Source: Aegilops tauschii subsp. strangulata
Taxonomy: Eukaryota; Streptophyta; Magnoliopsida; Poales; Poaceae
Reading direction: 5' to 3'
Length of the DNA: 64,000 nt
Assembly: GCF_002575655.3 (NCBI RefSeq)
Contig: NC_053039.3
Coordinates: 238,554,622-238,618,621 of the forward strand
In this document: positions 1-10,680 of the stretch, one piece after another
Position numbering within the stretch: the first letter of the stretch is position 1
How the letters are laid out: every line of letters begins with the position of its first letter
Program-made: the position numbers and the translations under genes
Notes under the pieces: generated by a model
Seen by the model: only the letters and a program-made list of their open reading frames with translations
Databases searched by the model: none
What the model was told of the DNA's origin: nothing

Positions 1-2
1 GT

Positions 3-659
3 GCTATGAAGGAGTTCTGTCAATGTGAGCACATCCGGCTTGACGTATCATCAGTGGCTCACCCCCAGTCTAATGGTCAAGCGGAGAGAGCCAATCAAGA
101 GATCTTGAGAGGCATCAAGCCCCGGCTTATGGTTCCTTTGCAACGGATGCCGGGTTGTTGGGTGGAGGAGTTGCCTTCTGTGTTATGGAGCATCAATACC
201 ACGCCCAACAGATCCATGGGTTACACACCTTTTTTCATGGTTTATGGAGCGGAGGCGGTTCTCCCTAGTGACATCCGTCATGACTCGCCTCGTGTGGCGG
301 CGTATGTTGAAGCTGACAATGAGAAGGCACGACAGGAAGCACTTGACCTGTTGGATGAGGAGCGTGACATTGCAGCAGCCCGTTCGGTGATTTATCAGCA
401 AGATCTGCGTCGTTATCACAGCCGCCGGGTTAGAACCAGAACTTTTCAAGAAGGCGATCTAGTGCTCCGACTCATCCAAGATCAGACTGATATGCACAAG
501 TTATCCCCGCCTTGGGAAGGACCCTTTGTGGTCAGCAAGAATCTGCATAACGGGTCATACTACCTTATAGATGTTCAAGAGCACAAAGACTCACGTAAAT
601 CGGAGGAGGAGACCCACCGGCCGTGGAATATCGCTCATCTTCGGCCTTACTATACTTGA
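3..659 (+). CDS. Gypsy integrase, C-terminal half (partial at window start)
   Basis: Integrase inserts the retrotransposon cDNA into host DNA. The frame is open from the window edge to a TGA at 657-659. The catalytic glutamate region is visible as HPQSNGQAERANQEILRG, followed by the typical Gypsy block WSINTTPNRSMGYTPFFMVY with GAEAVLP, and a C-terminal chromatin/DNA-binding part ending near GDLVLR and WEGPFVV. The first two catalytic aspartates would lie upstream of the window. No stop or frameshift is seen in the visible 218 codons, so this copy is young or well kept at its 3' end. The first ATG in the window (6-8) is an internal methionine, not the true start. Confidence 0.88.
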   Translation, partial: AMKEFCQCEHIRLDVSSVAHPQSNGQAERANQEILRGIKPRLMVPLQRMPGCWVEELPSVLWSINTTPNRSMGYTPFFMVYGAEAVLPSDIRHDSPRVAAYVEADNEKARQEALDLLDEERDIAAARSVIYQQDLRRYHSRRVRTRTFQEGDLVLRLIQDQTDMHKLSPPWEGPFVVSKNLHNGSYYLIDVQEHKDSRKSEEETHRPWNIAHLRPYYT

Positions 660-2050
660 GCCATAGGCTCTGCTTATGTACATAGTTATGACAATGTATA
701 TATTATGATCAATATAATAAACCAGAGCCTCGGCTAAAGCGGGGTATCTGTTGTTTTTCTTACATCATGTGTGGTTACATGGGGGCTTCTATTTCATAAA
801 GCGGCATCCGGTTTACCCCTTGATTCAGCTTCTAAAAGCTTTATATAAAAATCACTTGGGGGCTTGGTTGTACTTGAACCATAGCTACACCTCTTGATCG
901 GCGCAAGGCCACCAGAAAAATCACTTGGGGGCTTGGTCATATTCGAACCATAGTCACACCTCTTGATCGGCTCAAAGCCAAATTACTTTGGGGCCAAAGA
1001 GAGTGTTGCAAAAAAACAATAACTCAAACATAGGCACCCGCTGATCACAGCTCAAAATATTGCTTGCGGATTCTTTGCTATCGCAATGAACAAAGAATCT
1101 ACACTTGTAATAGGCTATTAAGCCACGGCTTGGAAGCCTGGTGTATACACCTAAAACCCCAGGTTAGCCTGCCTTTTTTAAGTAAGTCACTCCGTCCAGG
1201 TAAACCTGGTATGACCCGCCGAACTTCGACAAGTAAATCTCATAAGACCCTGAACTTGTCAAAGTTAAAACGACGATTGGTTAAGGATTGAGGACCTTCT
1301 TAAAAGGCTTTGTGAAATGCTTTAACTCAGTGGCCTGGCAGCCCATGAAAAGCCTCGAATTTGGGGCCTGGCAGCCCGTGAAAAGCCTCGACTATAATTT
1401 TTCATATGCTTTTATTTGCCAAGTTTTTTCTCTTTTGATGACATTTATAATGTTTTGATAAACCGGCGTTCATTAACCCGGCTTGACTTTCAACTACAAG
1501 TTGTCCATACATGATCAATTATAATCCGACGTTTATTAACCCGGTCTGGTTTTGACTATAAGTCACCAGTGTTATATATGAACAATCCGGTGTTTATCAC
1601 AACCCAGTACGGTTTTATCATAAACCGGCACAATATGGAAGGAGTTATCAGTACTCATGATTAGGGGTATCGCCCTTACTACAAAAGTTGGCCAGCCAAC
1701 ATTATGGCTCAAGGTCACAGGTATCAATTATTTTCATATTTGATTATCTTTTTACAACCTTGGTTATAAACCCTGGCTATATATCTAGGCATCATGACCC
1801 GTCCGGCGGTAAACCGCCAGGACACTATCAACTTCTTGTATGCAGGAATAGCTTGAATAAATCGCTATGGATTATGAACATCATATGTCTTAAGCATGGC
1901 GGATTACCAAGTGTCAGGCACAAATAAATATGCACGATGGCATCATAGACCAAGTGTTTTATAGCCTATTACAAGGCATTTCAGTGCCCAAAAGAATAAT
2001 TGTTTTTTGGCAACTATTGTAGCACGCGGAAGGTTAAACCGGCCTCCGGA
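660..2050 (+). repeat. 3' noncoding region with degenerate tandem repeats
   Basis: No gene is supported here. There are several local tandem duplications. Two units of about 68 bases lie near 847-980, each starting with a CACTTGGGGGCTTGG core and continuing with a CACCTCTTGATCGG block. Two units of about 40 bases lie near 1328-1392, each with GGCCTGGCAGCCC and TGAAAAGCCTCGA. Three looser units lie near 1463-1630, each with a 'taaaccgg/taacccgg' type core. The hypervariable 3' region of Tat elements is known to generate such tandem repeats; assigning it here is inference from position. Confidence 0.65.
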
Positions 2051-5000
2051 TCATGATTCGTCACCAGGTTGACTTGACGGCTGTGGATCATCTTGCACCG
2101 GTTCATCCTCCTCCTGTCTACCCAGTGGCTGGAAGTCAATGGTTGCCCAGTCGATCCCAGTTAGGGCTTGGAATACAGCTTCATCGCTTATAAGGGTGGA
2201 CGGTTCAATGTCAGGGGCATAGGTGTCCTTACGGATTGGCGGGATAAGATTTTGAGCCTCAGGAGTTGGTGCAGCGATCCATTTGTTGTTGATGTCATAA
2301 CTCGCCTGGTAATATGAAAGATCAACTTCTTCAGCCAATTGACAAGCCAGTGGACGTACTTCCCGGTTTTGCCAAATTCTGATCCGTCGTCTTTTAAGCT
2401 CGGATAGCCTTTACCCACATCCTCCCGATCAAGATCAGGCACCCATGCTTTTGCCCGGGTTAAGGCGGTCAGAGCACCAGCCCTTGCAACAGATCTCTTT
2501 AGCTCTTCTACCCGGGCAGGCAGCATTGACAACCTTTCTAAGGTATCTTTGATTAAAATTGGGGGCGGCTTGTTGTCAGAAGCAGTGTAGATAATCCGTT
2601 GCGCGCCGGTGTATAACTGCTCTATAAGAGTATAGGAAGCCTTCAGCTTTTCTATACATCAGAGCCCAGATGGCTAATGCGAGTTCCTGCATCATTACAA
2701 GTATCAGTAAACCGGCGATGTATGGATGATATGTTGAAAACTTAAAGCCAGGATAGTTACCAAACACAGCAGCAGCCATGGCATGTATTTGCCGCTTTAC
2801 ACTAGTCAGCTCGTCTACCACCGGTTTAAGAGCTGCTTCTACGTCCTCGGCTCTTTTTTGCAATGCGGATTTTTCTATCTCCCAATCCGCCCGCTCCTTG
2901 TTGAAACTCTCCTTCAGCTTTTCCACAGCGGCTAAGGCACTGGTCAGCTCATCTTTGGCTTTGGAGGTTTCTGCTTGCTGGGACTTGATGTTTTCTTGCA
3001 TATCGGCGGTTTGAGTTTCCTTTTTGCTCAGCTCAGCCTATAAGAGACAGACATATCATGAGTTGACGGTACATATTTAAAGTACCAAGCACATAACAAG
3101 TTATGCACCTGATACTTGGGGGCTAATGCATATTTGCTTGTTCTCGGAAATTTCTACAAGTCCCAAGCACAATACAAGTATTACTCTTGGCACTTGGGGG
3201 CTAATGTATGTTTGCTCAAAGTAACGATTATGGGAATTCTTCTAAAGTCCCGGTTCATCTTCATAAGTTAAACCGGCCCTTGGGGGCTACACCAGCGAAA
3301 GATACAATATTACAATTCTAAAGTACCGGTTCATCTTAAAGAGATAACCCGGTCCCTGGAGGCTAAGCATGAAAAGTTAAGATATTACAAAGTCTCGGTT
3401 TAGATTAACATCATAAGCCGGCCCTTGGGGACTACTGGAGTTGACATTTGAAATTGGACATAAGAGAAACAGTTGTGTGGTTACCTCATACCGCTCCTTC
3501 ATCAGATTTACTAAACCGGCTTCATAGTCGCGGCTGGTGTACAGACGGTTCAAGAAGCCAGAGTGAATGTCTTGGGCGTTGAGATGGGCGTAGCTGGACA
3601 AATCGGTGTTCCATTTACCTTTGCCCATAGCAGAAAGATCATCCTTGGCGCTATGCTTGGATAAAGCGACCGGGTTGCCAGGAGCGGTGTGGTTGACGCC
3701 AGTAATCATAATATCATCTTCCTTATCATCAGCAGCCTTCACGGGAGTCGACGGTTTATCAGTGGCTTTCGCTGGGCTTGCAGGTTTGTCAGTGTCGCGG
3801 ACTGGTCTTGTTGGTTTATGGGACTGGCCCGTTGGATCAATTTGCACTTGTTCAGCAACAAAGTCATGATCTTGCGGTGGCGGGTCATTAAGCATGTCGT
3901 CAGTGTTGGTATCTTCCGGATCTGGAGTTCTTTCCGGTTCAACAGCTGCATTATCGTCAGCCGGTTTATTTAGCCGGGCCTTCTTACTGGGTTTGGGTTT
4001 AGCACTGAGAAGAACAGACATAAAAGATCAGTACAACATGCAAATATAACACATCAAGGATAAAATCAAACGCATAACTCACCCAGGAACTGTCTTGAGT
4101 GTTGGAAGTTGTGTGGCCGTTGATTCGCCAGAGGATGAATTAGGTGTTCCCTGATAATTTGGGTCAGATGGATTAAGAGGTTGTCGGAAACAACCCGCTT
4201 TGGGGTAAGAAGTGTCAAGAGTATAAGAGACCTCTGATCGACGTTTCCGAACTGGAGTGTTCGGTAAACCGGCGGAGGTAACTACCTGGCCGCTGTGCCG
4301 GGTTGTGCGACGGGCTTCATGTTGCTGCTTCTTCAAAAGAAAGTTTGGGTCCAAGTGAGCTAAGGGGTGAGAAAATTTTATTTTCCGGTTTGCTTGACGG
4401 ATTTTCTGTGTTGGCAGAGGGTCTGAACCGGAAGAAAGGATAATTACCTCTGCATCATCAGCTTGGCTGCCTTCAGCGTCGTCCTGATAACAGTCATTGT
4501 CAATGAGGTGTATGAAAAAAGAACCAAGAGAGTCAAGTTCTACCTCTAAATCCGGATTAGCCAGGTCCGCATCAGCATATGGTTCAGAAGATTCAATGGT
4601 CCTCTTCTTGGCAGGTTTCTTGGTAACCTTGGTCTTCTGGCGAAGTGGCTTTGCCGATTTGCTTTGCCGGTTTATCCTGTGGTTTTTTCTTCTAGAACGG
4701 ATCATCACCCTGGCAAAGATGAACAAATTTTGAGAGAATATTTCAAGGGATTAAGCTGAAAACAAAAAAGTCATATGATTCTTACGGCTGGCGGTTTGTT
4801 GGAGGTGCACAAAGGACTTAATCTGGTCTGGCTACAGACAGCCTCCGGTTCATTCAGTATTTTCTTAACAGCCTCAGTAACTTCAGCTTCTGTTAGCTGA
4901 ATATCAATATGCCGTTGAGGATCTTTCAAGCTTCCTGTATATTCACACATTAAACCGGGGCGCCGGCTTAAGGGAAGAACGCTCCAAGATATCCAGCAGC

Positions 5001-5726
5001 GAGCAAAATCAACACCTGTTAAACCGTTTGCCATAAAGGCTCTGAGCTTTGACAGTTGTGGAGCATAGTTGGACCTTTCCTTTGTAGTTAATCTCTGAGG
5101 AAAGGGATGTGTATTGCTAAGACGGTGAGGGCGGTAAGCCGGCAAAGGATTTTCATCCGTTGGAGATGTGTCTTTGCAATAAAACCAAGTCTGGTTCCAC
5201 TCCTTGGGGTGACTGTGAAGCTTGGCGTGAGGGAAGCTGACATCCTTCCTCTTTTGAATCGCCATTCCGCCGAGTTCAGTATTGGGTCCATCTGTGAACT
5301 CTGTGTGACGGTTTAAAAAGAAGAAATCCCTAAACAATTCAACTGTGGGTTCCTCTTGAAGATAAGCCTCACAAAAGACTTGGAAATGGCAGATGTTGGA
5401 CACAGAGTTTGGGCCGATGTTTGAGGGTGGAGTTGAAAGCTGGCAAGCACATCTCGGAATTTTTTTGAACCGGGAGGACTAAAGCCTCGACCCAGATGGT
5501 CAACGAAAACGACCACTTCTCCGTTCTTGGGTTCAGGGGGATTTTTCGGACCATGGGCCCTCCAGTGGATGACCTCTTTCTTGGCTAAAGCGCCAGTTGC
5601 GACACATCTGTCTAATTGTTCTTCAGTGACCCGGGAAGGAACCCAGTTGCACTCATAGACTTGTTTGGCCATGTCAATGGAAAGCTGAAACATGGTTATT
5701 ACCGGTTTAAGATTTATAATGGACAA
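2051..5726 (-). pseudogene. Antisense ORF of Gypsy element 1 ('putative gypsy type transposon' domain plus coiled coil), broken into exons/frames
   Basis: Read on the minus strand, a series of open segments follows one another: 5726-5313, 5403-4771, 4726-4079, 4021-3377, 3001-2576 and 2532-2051. The first two carry the hydrophobic N-terminal block seen in proteins annotated as 'putative gypsy type transposon' (Pfam Transposase_28 type), including HFQVFCEAYLQEEPTVELFR and WNQTWFYCKD. The middle parts are acidic, proline- and lysine-rich and low in complexity. The segment 3001-2576 is a heptad-rich coiled coil (KAKDELTSALAAVEKLKESF). Gaps such as 3020-3480 may be introns; others are frameshifts (for example near 5403-5440). 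The function of this antisense protein is not known. An equivalent gene lies antisense in the element at 56692-62627. Confidence 0.7.
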
Positions 5727-6410
5727 GTATAAAGCGATGCAAGAGCAGAAGAAGACAGAAGTATATACACATTGTTAAACCGGAATCAGACATGGGAGAT
5801 GGTACAAAGATAAAGCAGCTTGGCGGTTCAACAGGGGACTAATGGTACCTACCGGATCATCGTTTTTCTATGAGATTAAACCGCCTACTCTGGTATAGAA
5901 GATACGGATCTAAGATACTTAAGTGAAGGAAAAACAAGTTTCAAAACTTGGCATGGTAATTTCAGATCTGCAGTACGTTGGTAAATCAAATTATATTCAG
6001 ACTTAAAGCGCAGGTGCTTAAGCAAGTTTAACAGATCCAGATGAGTTTTTCTACATGATGCAGATGATCTAAGGATGGAAAAGGGGATTGTAACTACAAC
6101 TGTGTAAGAAAGTAGTAGATCTGAAGTCATCATGTACACTATGAAGAAGAACGGGGAAGAACAGTTTCAAGCCTCGAGGAACGCCGAAACCCTAATGATA
6201 GATCTAAAGCAAGGGAAAGGAAAACTTACTGACGTTGACAGAGCAGCGGAGGAGCGCCGTGTTTTTCTGGTGCGTTCAGGTCGATGCAGCGGCCGGTGTT
6301 GAGGTCGATGGCGAAGCTTGTCGACGGCGGCCGTGCATGAGGGTTAGGTCGGCTCAGGGAAGAAGAAGAAGCGAAGAGGCACGGGGGAAAAACGGAAAAG
6401 ACCCCCTAGT
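5727..6410 (-). other. Leader/first intron region of the antisense gene in element 1
   Basis: This stretch holds no convincing coding region in its left part. On the minus strand, downstream of a TATA box at 6413-6422, there is a short GC-rich segment (about 6390-6230) with an ATG near 6335, followed by a good 5' splice donor, GTAAGT, whose GT is at 6228-6229. The AT-rich sequence from there to about 5730 looks like an intron leading into the first long open segment. The exon model is inference; the donor and TATA box are seen directly. Confidence 0.45.
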
Positions 6411-6424
6411 CCTATTTATAAAGG
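6411..6424 (-). promoter_or_regulatory. TATA box of the antisense gene in element 1
   Basis: The minus strand reads CCTTTATAAATAGG, a strong plant TATA box, about 270 bases inside the 3' LTR and pointing away from it. A leader and a splice donor follow downstream, so it probably drives the antisense gene rather than the element's genomic RNA. Confidence 0.55.
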
Positions 6425-6686
6425 CAAAGGGATAGGTGACAGGCGCGAAAATCGAGGGGCCCAAAAGTTGGATATGTGGCGGAGCTGCCGCCTCGATTGT
6501 CGGAGGCTCATTAATGAAGGTGAGCTATATGCAATTTTTAATAACAGATGACGTCATGGCGGTTTATCATGATCCTGGAAGATGACATCATGGCGGTTTA
6601 CAAGATTTATGCGAAGGTGTTGAAGAAGAAATTTTCTTAAGTATTGAAGATTGACATGGACCAGTTCAAATCAATCTGGGGCCTAA

Positions 6687-7149
6687 TGTTGGGGATATTA
6701 CTACTGGGCGTAAACCGACCAGGAGAGGCCGGGTTATCCCCATAATGAGTTATTATATTTGAAGCCCATGAAGACAAAGATGATGGCGCTTTATGAAGCC
6801 CCAGGGCCCAAAGGCGGATTAAGGCCTGTAGTCATGAACCGACATTGATATGTAAGCTTGTGTTATAAGGCAGAAATAGTAGAGACCCGGCCGGACACGT
6901 TTATGAACCGGCCTCGGAATCCTGTAAACCGGCGGGCGTCAACCCATGTATATAAGGGGACGACCTGGCGGCGGTTTAGAAACAACAAACAACAACTCGA
7001 GAGCCAGGCATAGCGAATTCGCTCCCTGGTTATCGAAACCCTAGCAATTCCACAACAACTGGACTAGGCCTTTACCTTAACCGCAAGGGGCCGAACCAGT
7101 ATAAACTCTCTACGTCCCTTGTGCGCTTTAACCCCTTTAAGCTAACCCA
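6687..7149 (+). repeat. 3' LTR of Gypsy element 1
   Basis: The LTR starts TGTTGGGGATATTAC directly after a purine-rich tract (CTGGGGCCTAA) and ends ...GCTAACCCA, 463 bases. It has a TATA box on the plus strand (TGTATATAAGGGG, near 6949-6961). Immediately right of it the sequence changes abruptly to a minus-strand Gypsy protease reading frame, which fixes the right border. The exact right end (7149) is a best guess because the partner LTR is outside the window. Confidence 0.75.
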
Positions 7150-7438
7150 TCGCGATGGCTCCACGACTAAGTCCTTTCTCTAGGACATCTGCCGTGACAA
7201 AACGACGACAACTGCCACCATCCATCAACACTTTGGTCAGTCGAGTGCCTCCAACCACTGGGTCGACTACCAGCGCTTGCCGCCCTGGAGTGGCAACGCG
7301 TGCCGGGTGATCATACTGGTCGAATGTGATCGCAGTTTGCGACCACTTCAAATATGTCGTCGTTGCCGGGGCAACCATGTTCACTTCTCTGTTTATCACT
7401 TTCAATCGACTTTTGCTTTCGACATCAGCAAAAATCAC
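7150..7438 (-). pseudogene. Retropepsin-like protease fragment of Gypsy element 2
   Basis: The minus-strand frame contains ITFDQYDHPARV and VLMDGGS, the usual strand before the catalytic site of plant Gypsy proteases (here the active-site triplet is DGG). The frame then runs into about 20 residues that look like the expected downstream region and ends at the junction with the LTR of element 1. Only the N-terminal half of the protease remains. It should be read as continuing from the gag frame upstream, although that part (7440-7710) has lost a single clean frame. Confidence 0.72.
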
Positions 7439-7710
7439 CAGAGTGGAATTAACGTTGGGAAAACCATCATCACCTTCTTCCTTGTCCTCATCCTTGTCTG
7501 ACTCCTTTTCCTTTTCACTGGGCTGCTTCTCTCGGAATTGCTGGATCAGGAGTCAACACTGTCGAGTGGTGTGTTTAGGATAAATCAGATTACCCTCTTC
7601 ATCTTTCTTGGTGTGAATGTGACATGGCAAATCCAGCACATCATTTCCTGCTCGATCTTTTACCTTCTTGGGGGTCCACCCCTTAGGTTCCCCTTCAAAC
7701 TTTCCTTGAA

Positions 7711-9490
7711 TCACTGCCGCAGTTTCACCGGGTCCTGCAGGCTCAGCTTTACATTTCTGTTTCCGATTGGAATTGCCTCCACCAGTGTCCTGACCGACTG
7801 GTTTGCTCTTTCCACCGCGGGTCGATCCTCTTCCTCTCCATTAGCATACCGAGTGGCTATTTCCATCATCCGAGTCAGAGACATATCTCTCGTCCGACCG
7901 AATTTCAGGTTAAGCTCTCGATACCGAACGCCTTCCTTGAAGGCACAAACTGCTTGGTACTGGGATACATTTTCCACTGTGTGATGCAAGGTGGTCCACC
8001 TCTCAATGTAATCCCTCAGAGTCTCATTCGGTTTGCACGCAATGTTGCAATTCCGTCAATCCTGCTGGCCGTTTGCAAGTACCCTCAAAAGTTCTGACAA
8101 ACACTCGGGCGAGCTCCTCCCAACTGAATATACTGCCTGGGGTCAATTGATTCAGCCATGCTCTGGACGAACCTTCCAACATCAGAGGAAGATGCTTCAT
8201 GGCCACCTCATCATTGCCGCCACCAATCTGCATAGCCACTCGGTAATCCTCAAGCAAAGTGTCGGGCTTGGACTCAGAAGTGAACTTACTGACTCCAGTC
8301 GCCAACCTGAAGTTGGGAGGAATCTCTGCAGCCCTGATGGCTCTGCCGAAACACTCTGGACCTGAAACATGAACTCTGCTGCGAGTCGGGCGATCTCTGT
8401 CAAGACCTTCTCCGTGTGCTCTGTTCCTGTCGACCAGACCCTGAACGAGAATAGATCTTGCATCAAAGCCTGGCTCCCTTGGGTCGACTGGTATTCTTCG
8501 CTCGCCACTGTGCGGGCGTCTGTCATCATATTGCCAGGACACATACGATCCACTCCTCAGAGGAGGTGTGGGCACTCGACGACGGTCATCACGGCCGAGT
8601 CGGTGATCATACTGCTCGTGGTTCCGTCCCACGTACTGATCCTGCCGATGCCCACGTCCCTCACGCCGCGGGGGTGATCTTGGGCTGTGGGCCGACTGAA
8701 CTGTATCTGCCATCACAGATCTACTATGAATCCTATTCCGCGACTGAGACACCGCTGTGTTCTGCTCTCCTGCTGCCCAGAGTAAGGCCCGGATCTGCAT
8801 CAAACCCATACCAGCCTCTAATTGGGAAGGCTGAATTGACTCCGCTATATGGGCCACAACTGTGAGATTTTGAATCGGAGTGCGGTATACCTGAGGCTGA
8901 GGCGGGAAAAGTTGTCGCTGTCGTCGACTGGACTCAGGGATCCGCTGCCGAGCACGCTCGTCGAGTGCATGTTGAAGGTTCTCCAGTCGAGTGCGCTCAG
9001 CCAAATTGGCCAGGCGCGCCTCCTCCAAGCCCCGAGCCTCAGAGGTTTCCCCAACGATGGGCGTGTGGAGTGCCTCCATGTTGCGGCAGTGAAGCTCCTC
9101 CCTCTGCTGTGAAGAGAGGGTTTCAGGGTGGTACTCCTCGTGAACGCGCGATGGATCGCCGCCGCCATCACCGCCACCGTCGCGGCGGAAACCAGGCGGA
9201 CTGCGCGGCGCGTCGACCATCAAGACTTCAGCCGCAGGATCGCTGCTATCACACTCGGATGCGGTCTCGACGGAGCCAGTCGACAGGTCAAACAGGCCGT
9301 AGAGAGTTTCGTCAGGCTCGATTGCCGCGACTTGTGGGGTGGCTGACTGACGAGCCACCGCGTGTTTCACCCACCGCTGAAGACGCAATCGACTGATCGC
9401 TTGCGCCGGCGAACAGTGGGGAGCGAGGACACTACGGGAGCCGACCAATACTGGGTCGACGGCTGCCGGAGAAGGACGCCGCAAACGCAC
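7711..9490 (-). pseudogene. Gag polyprotein of Gypsy element 2, frameshifted
   Basis: Gag forms the virus-like particle and binds the element RNA. The 488-codon minus-strand frame (9490-8024) has a low-complexity, Arg/Pro-rich N-terminal half with long charged stretches, then the conserved capsid core near its C-terminus (HLPLMLEGSSRAWLNQLTPG, then SWEELARVFVRTFEGT), the classic plant retrotransposon gag signature. The capsid continues in another frame at 7989-7711 (VSQYQAVCAFKEGVRYREL), so one frameshift lies near 8024-8036, where the first frame meets a TGA. Whether the N-terminal ATG at 9490 is the real start is uncertain because the frame could also open further upstream. Confidence 0.82.
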
Positions 9491-9705
9491 GCGCGAAAGT
9501 GCGTCGCCCCGCGGACGGGGAGCGTCTCAACATCGAGTGGAGCTTCCTGGAGCCAGGCGGAGTCACGGCGACAAAGACGAGCGCGTCGAGACGGATCTCG
9601 CGGCCCTCAGCCAATCCACAGCCGGGAACCATGATGATGGGAATCGGAAAAATCGCAACCTCACCAAAAAGTCGCTAAGACACCTGCCCCACGGTGGGCG
9701 CCAAC

Positions 9706-10241
9706 TGTCGTAGTTCTAAGACTGACAGTAGAATGGGGGTAGGTATGAGGAGGCAAGATCCTAGCTATGGTGAAGTTGTACACACAAGATTTACGAGTTC
9801 AGGCCCTTCACGGGGGAAGTAACAGCCCTACGTCTCGGTGCTCGGGAGCTCGGTCGATTGGATTATGTGTGGAGTTACAGGGGGTGCGAACCCTTGTCCT
9901 TGAGGAGGGGGTGGCTTATATAGAGTTCGCCAGACCCCTCCGGCCCTCAGTTACACAGGGTTTAAGGTACATAAAGATAGGGCGTTACTGGTAACGCCAG
10001 CAATAAAGATACATGAATGACCATTAAGTATACAAAGTAAACGCCCGACCGTTGCTGTACAGACTGACTTTAGATCTTCTAGTCGTCGAGTGACTATTGC
10101 TATGGTCGAGTGAAATTGAATCTTCCGAGTGGAATGCTTCTGGTCGAGTGGATGATGATATCCCTTGAATGCTTCTGACTTTTAGGGTAATGTCCTTGGG
10201 GAGGGTGTCTAGGTTAGGCCTATGACCCTACCCTAGGTACA
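9706..10241 (-). repeat. 5' LTR of Gypsy element 2
   Basis: On the plus strand it starts TGTCGTAGTTCTAAG and ends near CCTAGGTACA. Left of it lies a primer-binding-site-like sequence on the minus strand (TGGCGCCCACCGTGG, about 9689-9703), where a tRNA would prime first-strand synthesis. The right border is set by the start of LINE-like coding sequence and could be off by up to about 15 bases. The partner LTR is not in the window. Confidence 0.6.
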
Positions 10242-10513
10242 TGTCGCCATCACCGGCAGAGAAAGAATGCCATAAGAGTTGTGAAACATAATGGGAACCT
10301 ATATGCTGGGCAGGAGGAAGTTGTGTCGGCATTTGATGCATACTTTGATGCGGCGTTTGACGCCTCGGAGGCTAGGAATCATACTATCAATCTGGATATT
10401 CTTGGCCTGCCGCACCTCGACTTATCACATCTCGAGCAACCATTTACGGATGATGAAGTGGAGAAGGTAATCAAAAGCATGCCATTAGACAAAGCCCCGG
10501 GACCGGATGGTTT
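10242..10513 (+). pseudogene. LINE ORF2 fragment, start of the reverse transcriptase domain
   Basis: A plus-strand frame reads RQRKNAIRVVKHNGNL, then TDDEVEKVIKSMPLDKAPGPDGL. The last block is the first conserved motif of non-LTR retrotransposon reverse transcriptases (plant L1-type LINEs). The LINE breaks at 10513, exactly where leader sequence of the Sabrina-like element begins; the following codons of the open frame belong to that element and not to the LINE. The 3' end of a same-strand LINE resumes at 18682. About 350 residues, covering the polymerase core, are missing between the two pieces. Confidence 0.85.
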
Positions 10514-10680
10514 GAACGAAAAAAGAGAGGCGAATAAAACGGCAATTTTTTTTGTGAAGTGGGGGAGAGGAAAATGAGAGGCAAATGGCAAATAATGTAA
10601 ATTGCAAGGAGATGAGATTTGTCATTAGGAACTTGGTTATGTTGAAGATCCTCCCCGGCAACGGCGCCAGAAATTCTCCT
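10514..10680 (-). other. Extra PBS and 5' leader stub beyond the 3' LTR
   Basis: This segment is nearly identical to 16892-17058, which lies just inside the 5' LTR. On the minus strand it begins with AGGAGAATTTCTGGCGCCGT, the primer binding site of this family, and continues with leader sequence. It has no place after a 3' LTR in a simple element. Its left edge at 10513/10514 is the break with the LINE. Confidence 0.85.

Larger units (their letters stand above)
1..7149 (+). mobile_element. Gypsy LTR retrotransposon 1 (Tat-like), 3' portion
   Basis: Only the 3' part lies in the window; gag, protease, reverse transcriptase and the 5' LTR would be to the left. In order: integrase C-terminal half (3-659), a repeat-rich noncoding stretch (660-2050), a broken gene on the opposite strand (about 6400 down to 2051), a purine-rich tract ending at 6686, and an LTR at 6687-7149. 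The layout pol, then antisense ORF, then LTR matches Tat-lineage plant Gypsy elements such as those with a 'putative gypsy type transposon' ORF. The target duplication cannot be checked because the 5' end is missing; the five bases after the LTR are TCGCG. Confidence 0.85.
7150..10241 (-). mobile_element. Gypsy LTR retrotransposon 2, 5' portion, truncated by element 1
   Basis: On the minus strand the order is 5' LTR (10241-9706), primer binding site, gag (9490-7711) and the start of protease (7438-7150), where the LTR of element 1 cuts it off. Reverse transcriptase, RNase H and integrase are not in the window. The upstream end lies against LINE coding sequence at about 10242, so this element probably inserted into that LINE. 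Confidence 0.8.

Noticed and set aside
1064..1927. Small ORFs of 75-79 codons in the 3' region of element 1
   Set aside because: They fall in degenerate repeats, have no recognisable domain and are as long as expected by chance.
10515..10577. C-terminal 20 codons of the LINE frame at 10281-10577
   Set aside because: This part equals the leader of the Sabrina-like element (also at 16892); it belongs to another element and not to the LINE.
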